Below, piece after piece: positions 37,200 to 49,641 of a stretch of DNA of 64,000 nt. The translations under genes were made by a program, and so were the position numbers. Positions within the stretch are counted from its first letter, which is position 1; each line of letters starts with the position of its first letter. The notes beneath the pieces are model-generated. The model had not been told where the DNA came from, ran no database searches, and worked only from the letters and a program-made list of their open reading frames with translations. This stretch comes from Cynocephalus volans (taxonomy: Eukaryota; Chordata; Mammalia; Dermoptera; Cynocephalidae): positions 3,285,535-3,349,534 of the forward strand of contig NC_084471.1 of NCBI RefSeq assembly GCF_027409185.1. The letters are read 5' to 3'.

Positions 37200-37745
37200 C
37201 TCAAAGGTCCATCTGCAGGAACACTTGTTCCCCAAACTCCTGTCCACACAGCAGCCAGAGCAATTCATCATAAAATGATGTCACTCTGCTACTCAGAAAC
37301 TCCCAAGTTCCTGCCTCACTCAAGCCCCCTCCCAGTCCCATCATGATCCTGGCTCCACGCAGCCCCCTCCTACACTGCCTTCCACCACCCTTCACCACCC
37401 TCCACTGACCTCCTGGTGCCTCTGACTGAAGCACCAGCCCAAAGAGCATTCTGTCCTCTGACTGGGAAAGTCTTTGTGTGGCTCTCCCTCATAGCCAGCA
37501 GGTCCCTCCCTGTTTGTGGGCAAACTTATCAGAGGGCCCTTCCCTGTCCACAACTGTCACCGTCAATCCTCATTCCCCTACTTTATTTTTAGTGTTAAGA
37601 CTTTATCCTCTGTAACAAATAATGTGTTAGTGCCTGTCTTCTCAGACTAGAATATAAGTTCCATGATAGCAGAGAACATATCTTATTTCCTATAGTATTC
37701 CCTGTCATTATACCAATGCTAGGTCTCAGAAAGTATAGCTAAGAA
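37200..37745 (+). mobile_element. L2 (LINE2) 3' portion
   Basis: This is the typical L2 order: CAGCCAGAGCAATTCATCAT near 37250, ATGTCACTCTGCTACTCAGA near 37278, CCCATCATGATCCTGGCTCC near 37337, GACTAGAATATAAGTTCCAT near 37645 and AGCAGAGAACATATCTTATT near 37669. A dead fragment of the ancient LINE2 reverse-transcriptase end and 3' UTR. Confidence 0.75.
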
Positions 37746-37947
37746 AGAAGGAAGGGAGGAAGGGGGGAAGGGAGGAGGAAGAAAGGATTTTCCATAGTTT
37801 AATTACCTTCTCTAGATTAAAGAGTCCTGATATTGTAAATCTTAACCATGTGTCAGGCCAGACCGGCAGAGGGCCCTGTGATTGGACCCGTTGTTTTCCT
37901 ACATTGTGCTTTCTCATGATTCTGTGGAGTGTCAGTGCCACTGAGCT
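37746..37947. other. Purine-rich run and unassigned sequence
   Basis: A GGAA/GAAG-rich run (37742-37787) follows the L2. The rest is unassigned. Confidence 0.4.
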
Positions 37948-38522
37948 TGTACTAGTCAGGGTTCTCCAGAGACACAGGACCAGTAGGATAGACATATAGA
38001 GATAGATACAGATTTGGATACAGATATAGGTATAGATACAGATAAATATATGATGCGAAATTTATTAGGGGAATTGGCTCTAGTGATTATGGAGGCTGAG
38101 AAGTCCCATGACAGACATTCTGCAAGCTGGGGACCCCGAGATGCCTGTAGTGTCTCAGGAGCAGAAAAGCTGATGGTATAATTCTCAGCCTGAGGCTAAG
38201 TGCCTGAGGACCCAGGAGGTCACTGGTGTTAAGTTTTGGAGTCCCAAGTCTGGACAGCCTGAAGTTCTGATGTCCAAGGGCAGAAGGAGAGTGTTCCAGT
38301 TCCAAGAAAGAGTGAAAGGAGATACTTTTCTCTTCTTTTTTGTTCTTTCCAATCCCCCAGCTGGTTGGGTGATGCCACCCACACTGAGGATGGGTCTTCC
38401 CCACTCAGTCCACCGACTCACACCCCAGTCTCCTCCGGAAAGAGCCTCATAGACACACCATAAATACCAGTTCTCTAGTTATTCCTTAATCGAGTCAAAC
38501 TGACACTTAAAAGTAATTGTCA
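37948..38522 (-). mobile_element. LTR-like interspersed repeat, copy B
   Basis: It shares the order of copy A at 22795-23365: TAGTCAGGGTTCTCCAGAGA at the left, a GATAGATACA-rich microsatellite (37986-38048), GGGGAATTGGCTCTAGTGAT, TGGAGTCCCAAGTCTGGACA, and the right end GTCAAACTGACACTTAAAAG. On the minus strand AATAAA lies in CCCCTAATAAATT. Divergence from copy A is high, so the two are independent old insertions. Confidence 0.55.
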
Positions 38523-39324
38523 CAGAGTTATGCTACTAATGGCCATCAAGGGTTCTTGTATTAATAATAAATATGTCTTAGAACTGGCTCATCTTTTCTG
38601 CTTCCCCATTTACTAACCCCTACCTACATCGAGGTGTACATAAGTGTCCCTGTCTCTACATAAATCCTTTCTTTTATTCTTTTCAGTACCGGCTAGTTGT
38701 GACCTTCCTAAGGCTGCCTCTGGGGCCCAGTCCCGACCCCAGACTGTGGCCTCAGCTGTAGTCTTTATGTCCTCTCCCTAACTATGTATATGTTTGGGAT
38801 TTCCAAGTGTTTGGCATAGCATAACAAGATGTCTAATTAAACTCAGATTATTCCAGATTTGTGAATGAAAGAAGGCAAACGTCCAAGAAGCCAGATGGCA
38901 TCAAACCAAGGACGTAAGGGGAAGGTTCGTAAACTCTGGACCACCTCCAGCCCCCTCCCCATTTTTACTGTGAGTGCTCAGGCTGTGGTGTGGGGCAGAG
39001 AGAGAACCAGAGGAAGGAGGAGACTTTGGAAACTGTCTCTTCTAGGGAACCTATAAAATCTCTGTGGAAGCCTCTCTGTGAGCTAATTTTGGTCCCAGGC
39101 AGCACCTTTGTCCTGTCATAACATTTCCAAAGATGCTGTTTATCAAATGAACTTTTTCTGATGTACATACATGTTCAACCACAGAACCACCTGCAGGGGA
39201 TGGGAAAAGGATTGTCATGATTCCGAGATGGGAAATTTTGAGAAAAAGTCACGCATGCATTATTGTTATAACTGGTATATGGGGACACTTTTGAGAAAGC
39301 AACCCAGTTACCGATGCTGCCTTT
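38523..39324. other. Unassigned sequence
   Basis: No gene or named repeat recognised. Confidence 0.3.
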
Positions 39325-39373
39325 GCAAGGATACTTCAAAAACTTTGTGGAAAAAATGGAATTAAAGGACAAT
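39325..39373. mobile_element. Mariner-type MITE copy 2, left arm
   Basis: GATACTTCAAAAACTTTGTG followed by GAAAAAATGGAATTAAAGGA is the left half of the same MITE family as 17123-17207. The element is split by the RPL30 retrocopy. The right arm resumes at about 39832. Confidence 0.65.
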
Positions 39374-39831
39374 TCTGCTTTTCTCCCTCCTGTCCACCCT
39401 GGCAGCTGCTCTTGGTGGGGGGCCATCCTGCACCTAAGGCAGGAGAATGGTGGCCACAAAGAAGATGAAAAAGTCGCTGGAGTCGATCAACTCTAGGCTC
39501 CAGCACATTATGAAAAGCAAAAGGTACAAGCTGGAGCAGGAGCAGGCTCTAAGGTGATCCTGCAAGGCATAGCAAGATTAATCATCCTCACCAACAACTG
39601 CCCAGCTTTGAGGAAATCTGAAATAGAGTACTACGCCGTGGCGGCTAAAACTGGAGTCCATCTGTGCAGCGGCAGTGACATTGAATTGGGCACAGCATGG
39701 GGAAAATGTAGAGTATTCACACTGGCTACCAGTGATCCAGGTGATTCTGATGTCAATAAAAACGTGCCAGAGCAGACCGGATGCAAAACGTTTCTTTAAT
39801 AAAACTTGCCAGAGCTTGTTTAGAAAAAAAA
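39374..39831 (+). pseudogene. RPL30P: RPL30 processed pseudogene
   Basis: This is an intronless retrocopy of the mRNA for ribosomal protein eL30 (large-subunit protein). The 5' UTR begins with a pyrimidine-rich TOP-like tract and contains CCTAAGGCAGGAGA just before the ATG at 39447. The first codons read [19 protein letters not shown], matching the eL30 N terminus. A one-base deletion near 39553 shifts the frame and gives a stop at about codon 37. The rest continues in another frame at 39554-39799 with the eL30 core [15 protein letters not shown] and ...DPGDSD. The normal stop is lost, and AATAAA (39798-39803) is followed by a poly(A) run at 39824-39835. Flanking near-repeats AAAGGACAAT (39364) and AAAAGATAAT (39832) fit a target-site duplication with two differences. 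It cannot make eL30. The symbol follows the parent gene and is not a database name. Confidence 0.95.
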
Positions 39832-39875
39832 AAAAGATAATAGAAAATTTTCCATAAGCTTTTTGAAGACCCCTA
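39832..39875. mobile_element. Mariner-type MITE copy 2, right arm
   Basis: GATAATAGAAAATTTTCCAT then AAGCTTTTTGAAGACCCCTA completes the inverted-repeat structure begun at 39325. Without the pseudogene the MITE would be about 85-90 bp, like the other two copies. Confidence 0.65.
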
Positions 39876-40054
39876 TATAAGGGCATCGAAGAGGGACTTC
39901 TCCTGGTCATGGCAAGCATGAACACAGCCTAGCTCCTGAAGATCTTTCTAAAGTTATTGTTCCAATGAGCACTGGATCATACAATAATTTTCTTTCTGCT
40001 TTGGCTGCCAGGCAGCTCACAGCCAGATCCGCAAACCGTTAGCGACTGCTTGAG
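39876..40054. other. Unassigned sequence
   Basis: No feature recognised. Confidence 0.3.
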
Positions 40055-40385
40055 AGTCCCATGAACATACCTGGGAGCCGATGTAAACCCGGCTCTGTCA
40101 CCACCCTGTGCCTATGTCCTCCATCCCCTGGTAGTACCAGGTCCTTGCAATGCCTAGGACTATGTGGGAGATAATCATTGGCTACTACATCTCGCTGCCT
40201 GAGTGGCTGTGGAGCATTGATTAGCCTCCCCGAGCTGTAGTTTTCTAACCTTAGAAATGGGGGTGATGGTATCACCTACCCCCCCCCTTTTTTGGAGACG
40301 AAGTGAGTTACTGTACGTAAAGTGCTTAGTACACGGCTGCAACATTACATGCTTGACATATCTGAGACATTGGTATTATGCATAA
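40055..40385 (+). mobile_element. MIR SINE, probably interrupted
   Basis: The 5' part (AACCCGGCTCTGTCACCACC near 40086) and 3' part (GAGCTGTAGTTTTCTAACCT near 40231, AGAAATGGGGGTGATGG, CGTAAAGTGCTTAGTACACG) are both MIR-like. About 100 bp of extra sequence between them suggests an insertion or two overlapping MIRs. A C9 run lies near 40280. Confidence 0.6.
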
Positions 40386-40599
40386 ACCCATCAGATATCA
40401 GTTGAGAGACAAACCCTCATTGTCCTGGCAGTGAGTCCACGTTCCCCAGCCTTGGAGTAAAACCCTTGACTCTGAGCCTCTCTCTCTTGTACGACGTCCC
40501 CACCCCAGATGACTTGAGGCATTGCGATGCTGAATTGGCTGCTTGTTTGATCCCACACACTTCATCATACCTTTATCATGTTCGTATGCTGTGCATTGT
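40386..40599. other. Unassigned sequence
   Basis: No feature recognised. Confidence 0.3.
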
Positions 40600-43500
40600 A
40601 TTTTATTTCTCTATTTAAAAAACTGTCGACATGAAATTAAAATGAATGAATCTTCCTGCAAGCAGCCTATTTTCCCAGCATTATGTTTGTGAGAATTGTA
40701 CAGGTCGTTACATGGAATCCTAGTTCATTTGTTTTCTCTGCATTTTATTGTGTGAATTTACTACAGTTGCTTTTATCATTTTTCTTCTTGATGCATTTCT
40801 GCTGTTTGTGATGGTTTCTTATATCAAACTAAATCGAACCAATCCCGCATGGGTTTTATTATTATTATTATTACTTGCCTAAGGGTTGTGTTATATAACT
40901 ATGAGTGAAATTACTGGGTTGCAGGACATATGAATCTCATATTTACCAGTTATTGATAAATTTAGCTCCAAGGTAGTTGTGAAAATTCATGCTTCTATCA
41001 GACATACCTGTCGTCCTTTACATCTTTACCAACCCTTGAGAGTGTGTGCCCTTTAAATTTTCCTGACAGGTGCAAAAGAATAATGTGCTGAGATGATAAC
41101 ATCTATTTCCCTATTAATGAATTTGGATATTTTTCATATGTTTATTCAATTCTGATTTCTTTTTCTCTGAACTACTTTTTCATGTCCTTTGACCATTTTT
41201 CGGCTTCAGTTCTTTTTTTTCATTGATCTGTGTTCTGGAGACTAGTCCTTAGTCAGTTACACACACTGCAAATATCTTCTTCTGAGCTGTGGCCTATCTT
41301 TTAGCTTTGTTTATAGTGCCTTTTTTAAAAGGAAGGTTTTGATTCTAATGCTCTGGAATGCATTTAAATTTTCCTTCATGATTTTTTCAGTTTGAGGCTA
41401 AGATAAAAATGCATTAGTCACCACAAAGTCATAAAGATATTTTTCTGTATTTTCTTCTACCATCTGAAGTTCTGTCTCTGTCTCTTGCCCAGCTCTCAAT
41501 TATATGTGATGCATTTCTGGAGGCCACGCTTCCTCTTCTGTCCAAATCATCCATGAGTTAACCTACGTGGCCAACACCACACAGTCTCACTCAGGTCACC
41601 TTTGTAGTATATCACTGTACCTGGTGTATCAAAATTCTCCTGGATGTTCTGAGCCCTTTGCTATTCCATATAAAGTTAGAATCCACATGACATACACAAA
41701 GAAGACCCTGACTTGATTTTGATTAAACTTCCTTCAACTTTATGGATTAGTCTTGGGGGAAAAAATGTATTTACAACATTGGACCTGTCTGTCTATGCAC
41801 ATGTACATAACTATAGCTCTTTTCTAATGTCTTTAATAAAGATTTTTGTATTTTTCAATAGAGTCTCACACTTCTTTTGCTAAATTTATTCCTATAAAAA
41901 CTATGTAGATTCTGTTGCTCTTGTAATTGGTATTTTTTGTTGTTTTCAGTACACAAAGATGCAATTGATTATTTTTGCCACTGCGCTTACACCTTACAAT
42001 TTCTCATTAATTTTAATAATTTATCTGTAGGTTGGTTATCTCTATAACTCATAATAATTTTGTAAATAATGAGAGTTTTGTTCTTTCCTTCTTAAATTCT
42101 GTTAGCATTTATTTCCTTTGCCTTACTGTTTCTTCCCCTGGCATTTCTTCTTTGGCCTGCCTCACGGATTTTACCTATGATTTTACCTGCAATTTAATAT
42201 TCAGCCAATGTGTCAAGGGAACTTCTATGAAGATTTCTGCAGCTTTTTCTCTGAGTAGCTCCCTCCCCCCCTGTACTCTGTCCTGCAAATTCCAGCCACC
42301 TGGCCTCAACTGACTCTACTCTGTCTTTTAACCTCAGAGTTCAGTTTAGGCATAAGTCCAGAGTGATATTAGGGTTAATCTGATTTGTTTCACTTTTTCA
42401 TTTATTGCAATCCTGTGCTGCCTATTATCTATCTTAAAACAGTGCTTTTGTAATTTTTTTTTAGTTTTCCTTTTTTTTGTTTGGTTGTTATCATTGTTTG
42501 ATTTTTATGGTGGGACGTCAAGTACTATAGCAATTAGTTCTTTGGAGGGTGGAAGGAGAAATTCTAGGCTATTTATATTTAATTTAATTATCAATACGGT
42601 TGGGTTTAAGTCCCTTGTGTTGCTATTTGATTTATATTCATTCTATATGTTCTTTATTGCTGCTTTCCTTTTGATTTATAAAAGATTTAAACTTTTTAAA
42701 AGGTTCATTTTTAGAAAGGTTTTGGTATTCTATTTCATCTTTTCTATCCTTTAATTGCTTTTTAGCTATGTATCTTTATTTTTAGTAACGTTTCTAGGTA
42801 TTACAACAGGAATCCTTAAATTTTATAGGAATCTACCTTTAACACTTTAGCATTCTCTAGAATGTAAAAACCTCAAATAATGAACTTCTATCTACCCCCT
42901 TCCATTATTTGTTTTATTTTTATATATTTGACCATATGTTATTAATCCTATTATTTTTGTTTCCATCAGTCAATTGTCTTTTAAATATTTAAGACAAGAA
43001 AACAAAAGATAATGCCTTCTAAATTTACCACAATATTTATCATTTCTGGAATTCTTCATGCCTTCTTATTAATCAGAGCTTCCATCTGGTAAAATGTTCC
43101 TTTAGCTTGATACATCTTTTATATAACGGATAGTGTGGATTATGTTGTCTCGGAGTTTGCACTACCTGATTTTTTAAACTTTACTTTAAAGTATAATTTT
43201 ACTGGATTCAGAATTCTTAGTTGACACTATTGTTCTTTCTTGCAGCACTTTAAAGATGTTATTGCTTCCCCTTCCCCTGGCTTGTATTGCTTATGAAGAG
43301 AAGTCAGCTACCATTCTTAGAAGCCTGGTGACTTTTATGATTTTCTCTTTGTCTTAGGTTCATAGCAGTTTGACTTTGATGAGCCTAGGTGCTTTGTATT
43401 CACTCCCTGGACTTCACTGAGCTTCTTGGAAATATGGATTGATTTTCTATTTCATTGAATTCAGAAACAAATTTAGTCGTATTTCTTCAAATATTTTACT

Positions 43501-44880
43501 CCCTCATTCTTATTTCCTCTTCTTCTCATACTGCAATTTCATGCATATTAAACAGACTTTCGTAAACCACATGTTACTGATGTTTTGTTCTATTTTTTTA
43601 TTCAGTATTTTTTTTTCTCTGCTTCATTTTGGAAAATTAGTATTGACCTGTTTTCAACTTCACTGATAATATTTACTTCACCCTTTAATTTGCTTTAAGC
43701 CCATTTAATTATTTTTTGTTTTAATATCAGATATTGCATTTTCACTTTAGAATTTCATTTGATTCTTTTCTTTCGAATTTTCATTTCTGTTCTGAAATAC
43801 TTTATAACTTCATCTGACATATGAGGGCACTTCAAAAAGTTCATGGAAAGATTTGTATTACCTTTCAATTCTATTTTCCATGAACTTTTTGAGGTATTTT
43901 TGGAAGTACATTTCACATCATCCTATTAAACATTTACAAGAGCTGTTTTGAAATCCTTGCCTACTGATTACAATAAAGAAGACATCTTTCACCCTGCTTT
44001 TATCTATTGTTCTCTTGTGACTGTTTGAAGATAGTATACTATTTTATTTCAGACATTGTATACAAATATGAAGCTCTCTAGAGACTAAACATTTTCTTTA
44101 TCTTGATATTTTGGGTCTTTCTGGTTTGCTTCTTGGATAGACCCTTCTCTCTGTCTGTGGTTAGGGTGAAGGCTGATAACTCAGAAGTCTCACAGGGTCA
44201 GCTGGAGTTTGCCCTGGTTTGCAACTTTATTCAGATTGATTTAACTTGCAATTAACCTAACCCCTGACCTCCAAAGTCGCAGCATTTCTTTATCTTGTTG
44301 ATATTGAACATGGAAGGGGTTTGGCTGTGAGTTCACTCTGGCTGGGCACCATGAGGTAGTGGCTGCTGGAGTACTAAGGGTCTCCCTCTCTTTGTCTTCT
44401 CCACCGTTTTCTTGTCAAAGCTCTGTGTGAAGGGAGAAGGCTGGGGCCTGATGGGGTAATCAGTAGGTCAGTCCTTCCAGCCTTCTCTCCATCTTGCCAG
44501 CCCACACTGACATCCAAAACTGGAGGAATATGTCCTTAAACTTTCAAAGTCCCTCAGAGTTTCAGGCTCCTATCCACGTTCAGGGCAGACAGGTGCCCTA
44601 GGCACACAGGTGTGAAAGCTGATCTCTGCCCTGTGTATCCGTGAAGGACTCGTTTCTCTCTGGAAATCAGTTTATCAGGGTTTCATCTGCTGCTCTTCAC
44701 TTTTCTCGTAAAGAAGCACAGTGTTTATTGGTTCAGGCTTTTCCTGTTATTTCCCTGAGAGCTAAGGTCTCTCACAACCGTCTATAACCCAACCAGAAGC
44801 AGACATACTTGATTTTTAACTACTGATTTATTCCTTTCATGGCTATTGGCATATTCAGGGTTTCTTTTTCCTTTTTGAAT
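40600..44880 (-). mobile_element. L1M element, antisense, first copy of this block
   Basis: The left part (40690-41300) is an antisense L1M 3' UTR (TTTTCATATGTTTATTCAAT near 41132, ATGTCCTTTGACCATTTTTC near 41183). ORF2-like antisense sequence follows. The 5' region lies at 43180-44800 (CTGGATTCAGAATTCTTAGT near 43202, AGTCAGCTACCATTCTTAGA near 43302). Broken in all frames; a mariner MITE lies inside it at 43822-43903. Confidence 0.65.
43822..43903. mobile_element. Mariner-type MITE, copy 3
   Basis: The clearest copy: left end GGGCACTTCAAAAAGTTCAT, right end TTTTCCATGAACTTTTTGAG, about 82 bp. The inverted repeats pair over about 20 bp and it is preceded by a TA dinucleotide, as in mariner insertions. 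It sits in the antisense L1M 5' region. Confidence 0.75.
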
Positions 44881-46950
44881 CTATATAATAAGCTAGCTAT
44901 TTGGAGAACATTATTCTTTTTAATCTACATATAAAAATGTGTTGAAATAAAGTTTTTTTTTTTTCTTTTAAGTATTCTATTATTACCAATTTTTCTCTGC
45001 TGGATCTTTAGTCTTCTTTTTAATGTTTACTTCTTAAAATTGCTCTTTCTTCTTTTTTAAACTACGTATTCAAAGCTTAAATTTTCCTCTGAGCACTACT
45101 TTCACTCTGTTTCACAAAGTTTGACGTGCTGTATCTTAATAGCTAAAATATTTTCTAATTTCTGTTTTAATTTTTTTTTTTTTGACCCGTAGGTTATTTA
45201 GAAATGTATCATTTAAGTTCTCCAAAGTTAAGGATCTTCTAGCTGTGTAATTGATTCCTAGATGATTTAAATCGTGCTCTGATAAGTTACACTGATTTCA
45301 ATTTGGGGGAATTTGTTAAAGTTTTTGCCATAACCCAGCACTACAAAAAAATGTAAGATATGTCATTGTTGAATGCAGTATCACTCTTTGTTTTCTATTT
45401 GGCCTGGTTATACTATGTTGTTCTGGTTTTTATTTCATCTTTCAGTATATGAATATCTTTAAATGTGTCCCTTATAAATATTTTTTCATTAGATATTTGT
45501 ACAGGTTTTCAACTTAGTTGTCTTTAACTTGTGAGTTTAATCCACTTGCATTTATTCTGATATTGATGTAGTTGGATTTATTTTTCCATATATGTGCTTT
45601 ATTTTTGTTCTCACTCTTCCTGCTACTTCTACATTTTTATCTGATACACGTTTGTTGAAATCTGTTATACACTTTACTGTTTTTGAAATAAAAAGTTTCA
45701 ATTAACACACACGCAACCAAGTCTCAAATTTTTCAGTATTGCTACCCTCATGTTTAATTATGCAAAAACTTCAGAAGGGCTCAATTCCAATCACCTCCCT
45801 TCCTAATTATCAGGTTAATTTCTCTGTATTTTAGTCTCACTGCATGGTTTTATCCACAGAAATTAGTTATTGAAATTATTATTTTACATGACCAATATTT
45901 GTTTAGAGTTTATCCACACATACATCATCAACTCATGTCCTCAAATTCTCTCTGCACCAGTTTCTTATATTTTGTTGTTAAAAACTATCACCCATTGTCT
46001 CTACTGTCTGCTTTTGGAAATCCAATTATACTATGTTAGATCTTGCCATTTCAATCTTTATTACTTTAACTTTTATATATTCTATAACTTTGTCTTTGGG
46101 TGCTCCATGTAATATTTCTTCAAGTCTATACTCCATTCAACAATTCTTTATTTGTGTCCAACCCAATATTTAATATATCCTTCAAGTTTTGATTTTATTA
46201 ACTATGTGTATTATGTCTAAAAATTTGTTTTTTGTTATTTTCTCAAAATCTCTCTGGTGTTTTTAAGTAATATCTTGTTCCTTTCTGGTGTTCTCAATAT
46301 CTTTTAATTTTTTACATACCTTAAGTAAACACATTGCCCTACAATTCTATTATTTTAAGCTCTTCATGGTAAAAATCTGCTCTTTGTCACGTCTGACAGC
46401 TCTTGTTGATGGTGGTGGGTTGCTTCCTTAAATGTTTTGTGGTTTTGGAGCATAGCCTCATGTTTGGTGGAAATCATGTAGGTAGCCTTGAGGGAAAGAG
46501 TGTTTCCACAGAGATGATTTATATCTTTTCTACCAAATTTCCTTGGGTGCTACCGACCAATTCTTACCTCATATTAATTGTTTAACTTGGAATATCCTAG
46601 ACCAGGTAATAAATGTAAGTTCAAGCCTCGAATCTAGGCAATTCAGTGACTAGTACTTTCAATAGTCACCTGATACTCCCCCCCCCCCGAGTCCTGCTTG
46701 AGAATGTCATGTTTTTCTCTTTGTTGACAGATGGATTTTTATTTCTGATAGCTTTTTACTAAATGTGCAGTCCCTCAAGTTTCCCATAACTGTGCAGGTG
46801 TCAGTTTTACATCTCCCCGCAAATGCAGGGACCCAAAGACTTGTCTTTTTGTTTTAAAAGAAGTATTTCAGTGTAATAAATTGGGAAATATCCCTGGGAA
46901 AACACTGTCTCCAGTGTTACCAAACTCTGCTTGTTTGGAGCACTCTTTAA
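44881..46950 (-). mobile_element. L1M element, antisense, second copy of this block
   Basis: ORF2 antisense phrases reappear (TTTTCCTCTGAGCACTACTT near 45083, CCCGTAGGTTATTTAGAAAT near 45187, TCTGATAAGTTACACTGATT near 45278). They are followed by 5'-region sequence up to about 46950, so a second L1M begins here. A C10 run is at 46679-46688. Confidence 0.6.
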
Positions 46951-47399
46951 TTTTATTCCCTGGGGGATTTTCCTTCATTTTACACACACTCAGCTTATGC
47001 ACATTAAGGATTTCTGTTATACTTTATCCTATAAACCTATGATTGTTGTGTAAGAAGATATATTTTCAAATTGTCTAGTCCATTCGTTTGAGGGTCACTG
47101 AAACTATTAAGTAGATGAAGTAAAGTGATCTTATCCCTTTTTTGACAAAGTTAATATGGTTAAAAGACTTGCTCTAATTCTCACTGCAAGTAATTCACAG
47201 AACCTGGTTTCTCCTAATGGCAAACCAGTTGCTGTTTTCATGGTATCACTGTGATTTTTAGAACAAATCTCAGTGTCCTCATTACTCACTGCTGTATCCA
47301 TCATGGCATTGGAATTTAACAAATATTTATAGGATTTTATTTGATGAGCTTCTGTAAATTCAATTTGCTCACTGATGGAACACGAATCATTGGAAACAA
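46951..47399. other. Unassigned sequence
   Basis: AT-rich; no gene or repeat named. Confidence 0.3.
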
Positions 47400-47510
47400 A
47401 GGACTATGTCTTTGTCACCTCAGTCTGATCCATGTTTCCCAGCACAGCTCTGGGCACATCATATTTGCTCAATAATTACTTGTTAAATTGGTCTAATTCC
47501 AAAGACCTGT
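47400..47510 (+). mobile_element. L2 3' end fragment
   Basis: TTTCCCAGCACAGCTCTGGG followed by CACATCATATTTGCTCAATA and ATTACTTGTTAAATTGG is the LINE2 terminal block. Confidence 0.6.
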
Positions 47511-47519
47511 TGCCTCTAA

Positions 47520-47605
47520 ACTCTAAACTGAAGCTAAGAGACTTTAAGTAATTTTCTCGAAGCTATACCTTTAGGGAAAATTGAGAATAGGACTTGAATA
47601 CATTT
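47520..47605 (-). mobile_element. MIR fragment, antisense
   Basis: GAGACTTTAAGTAATTTTCT and GAGAATAGGACTTGAATAC on the plus strand follow the reverse-complement MIR core. Confidence 0.45.
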
Positions 47606-47627
47606 TTCTCATATCTTATGTCTGTGT

Positions 47628-47715
47628 AAATTTCTCCCTCCCAAGGTTATTGTGAGGATTAGAGATCGTACATGTGATGGAGCTAGTGTAGCACAGAGCA
47701 GATGCTCAGAAATGC
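47628..47715 (+). mobile_element. MIR fragment
   Basis: AAGGTTATTGTGAGGATTAG, then GAGATCGTACATGTGATGGA and CACAGAGCAGATGCTCAGAA is the forward MIR 3' half. It lies in opposite orientation to the fragment just left of it. Confidence 0.6.
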
Positions 47716-48629
47716 CAGTTTCCGTTCCGTCAGGACTTACAGTCTCCATCTCACCATTTCATATTCACGCACTTACGACACTTGTGAGAGATATGTCCTA
47801 TGGACAGAAGCTATGAGGGCACATAAGAACTGAGGGAACTACCCACGGTAAAAATATAAGTATATAAGCCACCTGTGGCAGAATTCCTGGGGATTCTGGA
47901 AGGGGAGACCAGAGTGGCAGAGGACCTCATCTCAGTGCTGGGGGCACTGAGTGAGCCAGTGGCTGATCCTGGGGTTGGCCTCAGCCCCACAGGTGTGTGC
48001 AGATGATCAGGGATGTGGACTTCAGTGCTCTGGCCAGCAGGCTGACAACAGTGTCCTCAGGTACACAGGCAGAGATTCCCCACTGCTCCTGGGTGCCTAG
48101 AGAGAAGTCAGGACTGGAGACAGAGGGTGAACATCAGACTCTGGATGTGACAGAGGCAGCCCTGGGCATGGATATTACTGAGAAGTATAGGTTGGCAGCA
48201 AAGAGGCACAGGGGATGAGAGCATTTGGGAAAATATCTAAGAAGGAGAACAAAAGGAAGCTCAGAGAGGCTGGAGACCAACCAGGCTAGTGCAATTCGAC
48301 AGGGATTGATGAAGAGAGGTTCAGAAGCAGGGTCAACATGGCCACACCAGGAGGACTCCCAAAATCTTGAGAAACACGGGGAGAAAACGTCAGTGATGCT
48401 ATTGAGCTGGGTTGGTCTTGGAGTAGAGGCCCTGCTTTGCTCTCTGGGCAGCCTCAGGAGGTGACAGGTTCACAGAACCTGTGCTGAGGGTGGCTCCTTT
48501 GATGGCTCCCTCTTATCTGCACTTATAAACCAGATGCCGCCAAAGTAATCGATTTGGTGGGCATCGCCGTGTGCCCCCTCCCTCGCGCGCTTTCTCCCTC
48601 CCGTGTATGTATGCATGTGTGTTCCAACA
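47716..48629. other. Mostly unassigned; possible ancient repeat
   Basis: The stretch 48090-48400 is faintly like the ancient repeat at 14230-14665 (AGTCAGGACTGGAGACAGAG, CTTGAGAAACACGGGGAG). No gene recognised. Confidence 0.3.
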
Positions 48630-49641
48630 TGCATCAAATTATATTACATTCTTTCAGCGACTTACTTTTTTCACTTACAATGTATCTTATTAATTTTTCA
48701 CGTCAGCCTTGCAGATCAATCTCCATTTTTAGCTGGTTTGTAGGACTCCACTGAGTAGACTTCTCATTATTAATTTAACTATTTCTCTCTTGATGATTAT
48801 TTAATTTGTTTTCATGATTTTGCTATTTCAGATAATGCTGTGAAGAAACTATTTTTACATGCATACCTGTCTCATGCATGTGGGTTGGTTCTTTTACATA
48901 GATTCCTAACATATAAGTACTGAATCAAAGAGTCCATGCATTTCATATTCTGATGGACTTATCAGCTGCTCTTTTAAAAGCCTTTATCAATGCATGCTTC
49001 CACCAAAATGCAAAGACAGTGCAAACCAACCAACACTTCACATTATAATTTTGTATACTTTTTCTCTGAGAGGCAAAAAAATAATCATCTTTTAGTTTGC
49101 ATTTGACAATTTTTTAATGTGTTTATTGGCCATTTTATTTCATGTTCAGTACGTCTACAATCCACATTAGTTGATTATTTTCTACTGGATTGTCTTTTTC
49201 TTGTTGATTTGTGTGAATGCTTTGTAATTCTGAATATTAATTTTTTGTCTGCTTCTACGGAAAATGTTTTTGTCATCTTGCCAACTGTCAATTAACTTTG
49301 TGTGTTTTGTTATTTATCTCAGGGAATTTGTCAAACTTTTCGCACATAATTTCTAATTCTTTCATATCACCAAGCTTCCCCCTGCCACAGATGAGATAGA
49401 TTTTTCATGTTTATATCTTTAATAAAACTAGAATTTGTTTACATATATGAAAAGTTATGATTTACTTTTTTTAAGCGAGTGGAAGTCAAATATCCCGACA
49501 TCATTTATTAGATAGATTTCCAGTCCTCACTGATGTGAAGTACCACTCTTATTATCTATTAATTTGATCTTATTATGTGCAAGGTCCCTGATGTGTCATC
49601 CATTTCTGGGTTATCTCTTCTGTTCCATTATGCATCTGTAC
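48630..49641 (-). mobile_element. L1M 3' UTR and ORF2 end, antisense
   Basis: Antisense L1M 3' UTR text occurs in order: TTTTTCACTTACAATGTATC near 48667, TAATGCTGTGAAGAAACTAT near 48833, AATGTGTTTATTGGCCATTT near 49117. This is followed by ORF2-end sequence around 49540-49640. Confidence 0.65.

Noticed and set aside
39554-39799. 81-codon open frame with clear eL30 similarity as a small functional gene
   Set aside because: It is the frameshifted remainder of the RPL30 processed pseudogene; the N terminus is out of frame and the normal stop is lost.
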